Below the pieces are notes generated by a model. It saw nothing but the letters and a program-made list of their open reading frames with translations, searched no databases and had not been told where the DNA came from. Positions 56,311 through 64,000 of a stretch of 64,000 nucleotides of DNA are shown here, in pieces (position 1 is the stretch's first letter; every line of letters begins with the position of its first letter). Source of the DNA: Prionace glauca (lineage: Eukaryota > Chordata > Chondrichthyes > Carcharhiniformes > Carcharhinidae); the NCBI GenBank assembly GCA_037974335.1, contig CM075760.1, positions 46,148,138 to 46,212,137 of the forward strand, written 5' to 3'. Both the position numbers and the translations under genes were made by a program.

Positions 56311-58021
56311 TCATTATTTTATGCACCTCTATTAAATCCACGCTCAATCTCTGTCTTTCTAAGGAAACAGCACCAGTTTACTCAATCTTTCCTCATAACC
56401 CAGTCCTTCCATACCAGGCAGCATCCTGGTAAACCTCCTCTGCACTCTCTCCAGGGTCTCCACGTCCTTCCGGTAGTAATGTGACCAGAACTGGACGCAG
56501 TACTCCAAATGCAGTCCAACCAACGTTCTGTACAACTGTAGCATTAGACGCCAGCTCTTGTACTCTATATCCCTTCCTATAAAGGCTAGCATATCATAAA
56601 CTTTCTTCGCAACCTTCTCCACCTGTGTTGCCACCTTCAAAGACTTGTGAACTTGCACTCCCAGCTTCTTCTGCATTTCTATACTCTTAATAGGTCTACC
56701 CTTTATCATACAACTCCCCTCGACATTATTCCTTCCAAAATGCATCACCTCGCAGTTATCAGGATTAAATTCCACCTGCCATTTATCTGCCCAATATAAC
56801 AGCCTACCTATATCCTGCTGTGTTGCCACACACTCCTCCTCACTGGCCGCCAATCTAGCCATATTTGTGTCATCTGCAAACTTGCTGATCACACCACATA
56901 TGCCCTCTTCCAAATTTTTTATATATATTAAGAATAGAAGAGGTCCCAGTACTGAGCCCTGCAGCACACCACCAGTGACAGGCCTCCAGCGAGAAAAGGA
57001 CCCTTCCACTGCTACTCTCTGTCTCCTGTTAACTAGCCAGTTTTCAATCCATCTAGATACTTGTGCCTGTATCCCATGAGCCTTAACCTGTTCAACCAAC
57101 CCACCATGAGCGACTTTGTCAAACGCCTTACTGAAATCCATATAGACGACATCAACGGCTCTCCCATCATCAACGGTTTTTGTCACCTCCTCAAAAAATT
57201 CCACGAGATTCGTAAGGCAAGACCTCCCCTTAACAAAGCCATGCTGCTTATCCCTCATCACATCGCAATGCTCCAAATGTTTATACATCCTACCCCTTAG
57301 AATTTTTTCCAACAACTTTCCTACCACTGACGTCAAAATCACTGGCCTATAATTACCAGGGTATCCCTACTGCCCTTTTTAAACAGCAGTACCACATTAT
57401 CTACCATCCAGCCCTCTGGGACCTCACCTGCGTCCAAAGAAGAGTCAAAGATTTGCGTCAGCGGCCCAACAATTTCATCTCTCCCCTCCCTAAGCAGCCT
57501 GGGATAAATGCCATCAGGCCTCGGAGCTTTATCAGTTCTTATGCTGCCTAAAAACCTTAGCACTTCCTCCCTTGTAATGGATATTTCTTTCAACTGGTCT
57601 ACAGCTCCCTCCAAGACAGTACAAGACACCAAGCCCCTCTCCTTCGTGAATACCGACGCAAAGTATTCATTTAGGATCTCCCCCATTCCCTCAGACTCGA
57701 TGCACAGTTCCCCTCCTCTGTCCCGAAGAGGACCGATTTTCCCTCTAACCACCCTATTGTTCCTAATGTAAGAGTAAAATGCCTTTGGATTTTCCTTAAT
57801 CCTATCCGCCAAAGTCATTTCATGCCCCCCTTTCGCCCTTCTAACTCCCCGTTCGAGCTCCCTCATACTCTCTCTGTATTCCTCCAGTGCTCTCTCCGTT
57901 CCCAGTTGCTTAGACCTAACATACGCCTCTCTCTTCTTCCTGACCAAGTCCTCAATATCCCCTGTAATCCACAGCTCTCCAATCGTACCTTTTCCATCCT
58001 TCCTCTTTACCGGCACATGTC

Positions 58022-59135
58022 TTTAAGAACATAAGAACACAAGAAATCGGAGAAGGAGTAGGCCATCTAGCCCTTAGAGCCTGCCCCGCCATTCAATAAG
58101 ATCATGGCTGATCTGTCGTGGCTCAGTTCCACATTCCCGCCCTCTCCCAATAACCCTTAATCCCCTCTCTTATCAAAAACCCATCAACCCGCGTCTTAAA
58201 AATATTTAGCGAGGCAGCCTCCACCACTTCAACGGGCAGAGAATTCCAGAGATTCACCACCCTTTGAGTGAAGAAGTTCCTCCTCAACTTCGTTCTAAAC
58301 CGCCCCCCCCTTTATCTTGAGGCTATGCCCCCTAGTCCTATTATCCTTTCTGTGCGGGAAGAGTCTCTCCACCTCTATCTTTTGCATCCCATTCATCATC
58401 TTATAAGTCTCAATGAGATCTCCCCTCATTCTTCTAAACTCTAACAAGTACAAGCCTAGTTTATTCAGCCTCTCCTCATAGCTCAACCCCCTCAACTCCG
58501 GCATCAGCCGCGTAAACCTCCTCTGCACTCCCTCCAAGGCCAAAATATCCTTCCGTAAGTACGGCGCCCAAAACTGCACAGTACTCCAGCCTTACCAATG
58601 CTCTATACAGCCGCAGCAAGACCTCCCTACTTTTATATTCAATCCCCCTCGCTATGAAGGCCAGCATCCCATTCGCCTTCCTGACCACCTGCTGCACCTG
58701 CAAGCTGTGTTTTTGCGACTCATGCACAAGGATCCCGAGGTCCCTCTGCACCGTCGCCTGCTGCAGTTTTTCGCCACGTAAGTGATAATACTTCCTACCA
58801 TTCCTCCTACCAAAGTGGACCACCTCACACTTGCCAACATTAAATTCCATTTGCCATTTCCTGGCCCATTCGCCCAGCCTATCTAGATCCTTCTGCAGAC
58901 TCTCCACACCCTCCGCGCAATTTGCCTTTCCTACGATCTTGGTGTCATCAGCAAATTTCGACACCCTACACTCGGTTCCCTCCTCCAGATCATCTATATA
59001 AATGGTAAATAGCTGAGGCCCCAGCACCGACCCCTGGGGCACCCCACTAGTCACCATCCGCCAATCCGAATAGCATCCATTGACTCCCACTCTCTGCCTC
59101 CTATTTGACAACCAACCAACTTTCCTGCAACCTTT
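58022..59135 (-). mobile_element. CR1 subfamily 2 copy inserted in the host CR1
   Basis: It starts within RT (SNRRQRVGVNGCYSDWRMVT), has FADDTKIVGKANCAEGVES, runs to the ORF2 end near 58300 and finishes in the cttatgttcttaa tail at 58022. The host CR1 reading frame is interrupted between LQES and RHVPVKRK at its edges. A small frameshift separates the two open frames near 58500-58570. Confidence 0.88.
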
Positions 59136-59184
59136 TCAGTTTTCCCTTGAAAGCCTCCCACTTGCCGACCGTGGACATGTGTTT

Positions 59185-59585
59185 ACTGTGATTCTAACTT
59201 TTCTATTGGAAATGGAAGGATGCCGGTTTTAATTGTGATGTTGATTTGTAAACTATATGACATCTATCAGACAACACACAAAGACGCACACACATATATT
59301 CTGTCGTTCCCATTCTTCCCCAGAAATTGTTTCCCTTTCACACACACACACACATTTTCTTTCAACTTAAAAATACATCTTGGCTTCCTGGGAGTCTTCA
59401 GAGACCCAACTAAATTTCAAATGGAATGAGGAACATTTTCCCCAACGCCATGTTTGCTGAGCTGGACATTAAAAGTCCCATGGTCTCCAATAGCTCCCTG
59501 GGCAACATCCCTCCTTTTAACCAAAATCAACAAAAATATATTCCCATGGATTCAGCCATTTTCATCTGATGCTGCCCTGGCAACA
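59185..59585. other. Intergenic
   Basis: A short acacacacacaca patch at about 59335-59355 is the only structure seen. Confidence 0.4.
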
Positions 59586-60410
59586 TCGGAATATAGCCAC
59601 AGGAGTAGGCCACTCAGCTCCTCGAACTCGCCCCACCATTTAATAAGATCATGGCTGATCTGTGGCTGAATCCATTTTGGCTTCGCTAAGTCCATATCTC
59701 TTGATATACCTGTTCAATTAAAGAAGACCTCAGACTTATATGTAACAATTGTACCAGCTCCCACCGGCAATTGCCGAAGAGAGTTCCAATCATTCACCTC
59801 TCTCGACATGTACTAATGTTTTCTATCAACTCTCCTGAAAGGCCTTTCCCTATTTTTTTCAACGATGGCCTTTTAACCTCGAACCTTCAACTAATGGAAA
59901 CAATCCTTCCCTGTAGGTATTTCATAGGTTTCTATCAGAACAGCCCTCAACCTTCTGAATTCGAGAGAAAAATGTCTAAATTCGTCTAATCTCTCCTCGC
60001 AACTTGCGTTGAACTCGGTCCAGAGTCAACATTTTTCCAAAGATATGTTGCCCATACTTGCTCACAGTGCTCTAATTGGGGTGGAACAAGGATTGTGCAC
60101 AATTGGAGCACAACATCTGTCTCCGTATCCCCCAGTCCTTTGGATATGAAGGGAGGCATTCCATTGGTCTTAATGATTATTTTTTGCAGCAGATCGTGAC
60201 AGTTTAAGAAACTATGTGCCGAACCCCAAATCCTGTTTGGCATCCACTAAATTTAGCGTTGTCCCTTCTAAAAATTATATCTTGATCTATCATTTGGATA
60301 TTTGACTCTTTGTCCCATTATCTAAGCCCTTAATGAATATTGTAAATAATTGAGGCCCCAGACAGATTCCTGCCGTACACCACTTCATCTGCATAATTCA
60401 GCAACGGACA
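59585..60410 (-). mobile_element. Diverged CR1-like LINE 3' part
   Basis: It begins with the subfamily-2-like 3' UTR (ggagtaggccactcagctcc; taataagatcatggctgatc). It continues as a broken ORF2 end (MPPFISKGLGD, ILVPPQLEHCEQVWATYLWK). Older than the 51.9-59 kb copies. Confidence 0.75.
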
Positions 60411-60880
60411 TGTACAATTCACTGCACCATAAATTTTGGCACCTTGCAGAAGGGGATGTGATATTACATTAATGGATGTGAATTCTTGTTACATTGATAC
60501 AATAGATCATACCTGACAATGATATTTTCGCACTAACTGTAATTACAAAGTTTTGCCAGCAGATGGAAATAAATCTTGGTGGGTTACATTACATGAAGCA
60601 TGAACTGCCGCAAAACACTGGACACTGCATCTGTTCATTTTGAATTGGCCTCCATATGTATATATGTTAGAATGGACCGTGTCCATGATTATAATATATT
60701 ATAACATATAGCACGCTGTTTAAACTGGTATTGCACCAGTACATGTCCATGTATACATCACCTTGATCTGAATTTTTCCAGGTAGGATCTAACTTTGCAG
60801 TTCTACCACATACAGTTCTGAATGGTGGTGGACATTATAGCAATTAACAGCAGCAGGAGCCTCAAATAAAACCTCAATTC
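60410..60880. other. Intergenic
   Basis: AT-rich unique sequence; nothing recognised. Confidence 0.4.
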
Positions 60881-61930
60881 TTAATGATGTGAGAGCTCAG
60901 CAAATGGAGAAGAGCAAAACTGAAACAATTGCTACAATCTTCCGCCAGAAGTGCCGAGAGGATTTTCCATCTCGGCCTCCTCCTGAGGTCCCCAGCATCA
61001 CAGATGCCAGTTTCCAAGCAGCTCAATGCCTTTCACAGGATAAGATTGGAACAGGAGTAGACCATTCGAGCCCGGGAGCCCGCTCCACCATGCAATATGA
61101 TCATGATTGATCTGTGGCCTAACCCTGTGCTGAAGAGGTTGGACACTGCAAGGATTATTGGTCCTGACAATATTTCAGCAATAATAATGATGATTTGTGC
61201 TCTGGAGCGAGCTGCGCCCCGGTCAATCTATTAAAGTATAGCTACATCACTATCACATACCCAACAGTGTGGAAAATTAGCAGGCATGCTCTATCGCAGA
61301 AGGAAGGGCAAATACATCCCGGCCAATTATCGTCCAATGCGATCTCACTCGATCAAAATAATAGAAAGTATCGAGGATCAACCGATCAGTAATAATAATA
61401 ATAATAATAATAATCTACTCAATGAAGCTCAGTCTGGGTTCCACTAGGAGCACTCGGTTCCAGAAATCATTTAAACTTAGTCCAAATATTGTGGAAATAG
61501 CTGTTTTAATGAGGTGAGAGTGCCCACCCTCCACATCAACACAACACTTGACCGATGATGGCATCAAGAACCCTGAGCCAATCTGCAGTCAATGGGGATC
61601 CGGGGGTAAACATTCCACTGGCTTCAGTCACACCGAGTACAGAGTAAGGTGGTTGGGGTTGTTGAAAGCCAATCAGCTCAGTCCCAGGGTATTGCTGCAG
61701 GAACTCCTCAGGATAGTGTGGCCTAATCTTCACCCTTCATTAGAAGGTCAGAAGTGGGATGTTCACTAATGATTGCACACTGTTCAGCACATTCGCGACT
61801 CCTCAGATACTGGAGCAGTCCGCGTCCATATGCAGCAAGACTTAGTACACATTCAGGCTTTGGTTGAGGAGGGCAGAGTAACATTCACGCCACACAGTGT
61901 CAGACAATGACCTTCTTCAAGGAAGAGAGA
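60880..61930 (+). mobile_element. Decayed non-LTR reverse-transcriptase relic
   Basis: Plus-strand words encode scattered RT motifs of a second LINE type, related to the Jockey/CR1 superfamily: FRQKCREDFPSRPPPEVPSI near 60940, CSGASCAPVN near 61200, aattatcgtccaatg (NYRPM) near 61325, ctcagtctgggttccac (AQSGFH) near 61428 and gggatgttcactaatgattg (the FADD position) near 61758. A minus-oriented LINE/SINE tail is inserted at about 61036-61125. Many frameshifts; long dead. Confidence 0.7.
61389..61413 (+). repeat. (TAA)n microsatellite
   Basis: A short pure run of about eight TAA units inside the RT relic. Confidence 0.95.
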
Positions 61931-61934
61931 TTCC

Positions 61935-62150
61935 TGGCATGGGTCACTGTCTGTACAGAGTCTGCACTTTCTCCCCGTGTCTATATGGGTTTCTTCCGGG
62001 TGTTCCGCTTTCCTCCCATAGTCCAAAAGACGCCCTGGTTAGGGTGCATTGGGCCGTGCTAAATTCTCCCTCAGTGTAACCCGAACAGATGCTGGAATGT
62101 GGCGACTCGGGAATTTTCACAGTAACTTCATTGCAGTGTTAACACAAAGT
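61935..62150 (+). mobile_element. SINE body fragment
   Basis: tgtacagagtctgcactttc, gggtttcttccgggtgttcc and ttagggtgcattgggccgtg, with tail gtaacttcattgcagtgtta. The head is missing. Confidence 0.8.
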
Positions 62151-62174
62151 TATTTGTGACGAATGAACACATTT

Positions 62175-63185
62175 AACATTTGGGACCCTGCGGTACCCCA
62201 CTGTTAGCTGACCGTCACTCGGAAGAACACCTATTTATTTGCGATCTCTGTTTCTTATATGTCAATGAATTCTATACCGAGGCCAACATATCACTCCCCA
62301 TCTCACGTGCTTTCATTGGGCCTACCAATATTTTATGAAGAGCCTTCTGAAATATCTTCTGAAAGTGCAAATACACCACGTAAACTGGTTGCATCCCTCC
62401 CCCTCCCTACCCGAAAGAACCCCCACTTCCCCCATCCCCACCTATTATTTACACCCTTAAAAAATGCAAGTAGTTTTGTTAAGATAAACATGTCTTTCTT
62501 AAACCCATACTGATTTCATCAAACTCCGTCCATGCTTTCCAAATATTTTCCTATCATGGATTTGATAACAATCTCTAACTGATGCTGAAATCAGTCTGTA
62601 ATTTATCAGTTTTATTCTCTCTTTCTCTGTATATATCGGGGTTACATTACCTGTAGGAACTGTTTCGGCCTGTATAGAATTTTAGAAGATGGGCAGCAAT
62701 GTATCTAACATTGGCCCATTTCCTTCCATATTCTGGGATTACCAGGCCCGAATGACCAACCAGAATTTCACCCTATTATTTTCCCCAGAATGATTTTACT
62801 AATACTGGTTTCCCTCAATACCGTCTTACAACTACCCCCTTGGTTCCCGAACATTTCTGGGATGAATCTTGTGTGAAGGTAGTGTCAAACTTAGTGTTCT
62901 ATTCATTCAATATTTCTTTATTCCCCAATATACATTCCCTGGATTCGGGCTCTAAGGAATTTACATTTAACTTAACCAATCCTTCTCTCTTCAGATATTG
63001 ATATAAACGGTTCTAATAAATTTTTATGTTCCCTGCAATTTTACTCCCATTTTCTATTTCCCCCTCGATTATTTGGACTTTTTTTTGTTGAATTTTAAAA
63101 ATCTCTGAAACCTCAGGCTTGTTTCTTCTTCTGGTAATTTTATCTATCTTTTAACTAAGAAGTAACATTTCCTCCCCTGAAAGAC
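62175..63185 (-). mobile_element. Old CR1-like LINE relic
   Basis: Reverse-complement words of the RT region: ggtaccccactgttagctga (the PQGS.LGP side) and catactgatttcatcaaact (the fingers region), with continuing similarity toward the N-terminal RT part (tagaattttagaagatgggc). Highly diverged. Confidence 0.55.
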
Positions 63186-63590
63186 ATCCGAGAAAAAGAT
63201 GAGCTTTGACCATATATGATTTTCACGGTAACTTCATTACAGTGTGAATGTAAACCCATTTGTGACGAAGAAATAAACTTCAAACCTTTAAATACACACG
63301 ATGTCTTTATCAATAAACTGAGCTGAAATTCCTCAGCTGCCAGGGTGGAACTGGAACTCCTGTCCCAAGCTTCTGGAATACTAGCTTAATAATGATATTG
63401 CTATACTACCCCCGAGACTGAAATATCACCACATTTATTAATGGAATAATTGAACATTCAGTACTGGGTCACAGGTTGGATCGCGAGGTATCTTGTGGGA
63501 ATTTAATACATTACCATTTGACTCAGAAATGATGTTGTTTCCTTTCTGAACTGATCACAGATGTGTTTTGGCATGATGACATTTACCTCA
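63185..63590. other. Intergenic with a SINE-tail scrap
   Basis: About 63220-63290 repeats the tail phrase gtaacttcattacagtgtga. Otherwise nothing recognised. Confidence 0.45.
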
Positions 63591-63860
63591 GTGCGCCTAA
63601 AGTCTGAGATCTATGTCCAATATTACACTATACATTTATAGCACGAATACATTACAAATTAATTTATGCTACATTAGGTTATTTCTCCAGTTATGTACAC
63701 TGAGCCATCTCTCTATTTATGAGACATTAGTTCCTCTCTATTAGTGCTAGGGTAGATCACGGATCTGATCCTATTACATCTGATCCCATCTCTGTTAATA
63801 TTAAACAGGATATCCATATTTACATCCATCTCTGTTAATTCAACATATGACCATGTATAT
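63590..63860 (-). repeat. Degenerate ~30-bp minisatellite, reversed
   Basis: Units such as catctctgttaatattaaac and catctctgttaattcaac are the reverse complement of the taatataaacagag family at 1.7-2.8 and 45.2-45.5 kb. Confidence 0.65.
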
Positions 63861-64000
63861 TTTGCCTGGCATTTAACTGTCAGAAGGAAGTCTTCTCCTG
63901 GCCTTGAATCTTATTCTGACAGAATGACAGTGATTCATGGGAATCCATGTAAAAGTTCCATCAATTCATGAAATGACAAGGGGGAACAGGTGAGGTAGAG

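Larger units (their letters stand above)
54356..59185 (-). mobile_element. CR1-like LINE (host element of a nested stack)
   Basis: One CR1 ORF2 copy is spread over the minus strand in order. The pieces are: about 59185-59136 (KHMSTVGKWEAFKGKLKRLQ), 58021-57340 (RT N-terminal part, LWITGDIEDLVRKKREAYV), 57342-56310 (RT core with VVYMDFSKAFDKV, GSVLGPLLF and FADD) and 54645-54356 (the C-terminal end, FCTQWVVGVWNALPSKVVEA). Gaps correspond to younger insertions at 58022-59135 and 54650-56310. The core frame shifts near 57340. The endonuclease half is absent, as usual for 5'-truncated CR1 copies. Confidence 0.85.

Overview
The window comes from a cartilaginous fish, most likely a shark. It holds one complete, unrearranged cluster-type immunoglobulin heavy-chain (IgM) locus of the form V-D1-D2-J-C1-C2-C3-C4-TM1-TM2. 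It also has the elasmobranch repeat landscape: CR1-like LINEs, tRNA-headed SINEs and long GT-rich simple repeats. The main host genes are the IgM cluster (about 20.8-40.5 kb, minus strand), a two-exon GPR139-like receptor gene (6.6-8.2 kb, minus strand) and tRNA genes.

Layout. 1-6.6 kb: an 84-bp tandem array, a degenerate minisatellite and old LINE pieces. 6.6-8.2 kb: the receptor gene. 9.0-17.1 kb: a large imperfect inverted repeat whose arms carry mirrored tRNA-Glu-like, tRNA-Phe and tRNA-Leu sequences and a SINE. The spacer between the arms holds a stray copy of the last exon and 3' UTR of an IgM cluster. 17.4-20.6 kb: SINE heads, a CpG-rich promoter-like island with no recognisable gene, and LINE fragments. 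20.8-40.5 kb: the IgM cluster. 40.6-53.4 kb: the V upstream flank, then a tandem second copy of V plus flank in which V is a pseudogene broken by repeat insertions. 53.8-59.2 kb: nested CR1 elements. 59.2-64 kb: older LINE relics and simple repeats.

How the IgM cluster works. The recombination signals read V-23 / 12-D1-22 / 12-D2-12 / 23-J, so the 12/23 rule orders V to D1 to D2 to J within about 1.7 kb. The leader, V exon, J, four constant exons and both membrane exons are open and correctly spliced in phase. Secreted chains end in C4 with a tail carrying an N-glycosylation site and a penultimate cysteine. Membrane chains use a donor inside C4, then TM1 and a tiny TM2. The 10.3-kb J-C1 intron contains a purine-rich repeat block with AGCT motifs that resembles a switch region, and a separate 1.9-kb GTGAG minisatellite.

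No endogenous retrovirus, Polinton or CRISPR array was recognised. Boundaries of dispersed repeats are approximate because they were judged by eye.
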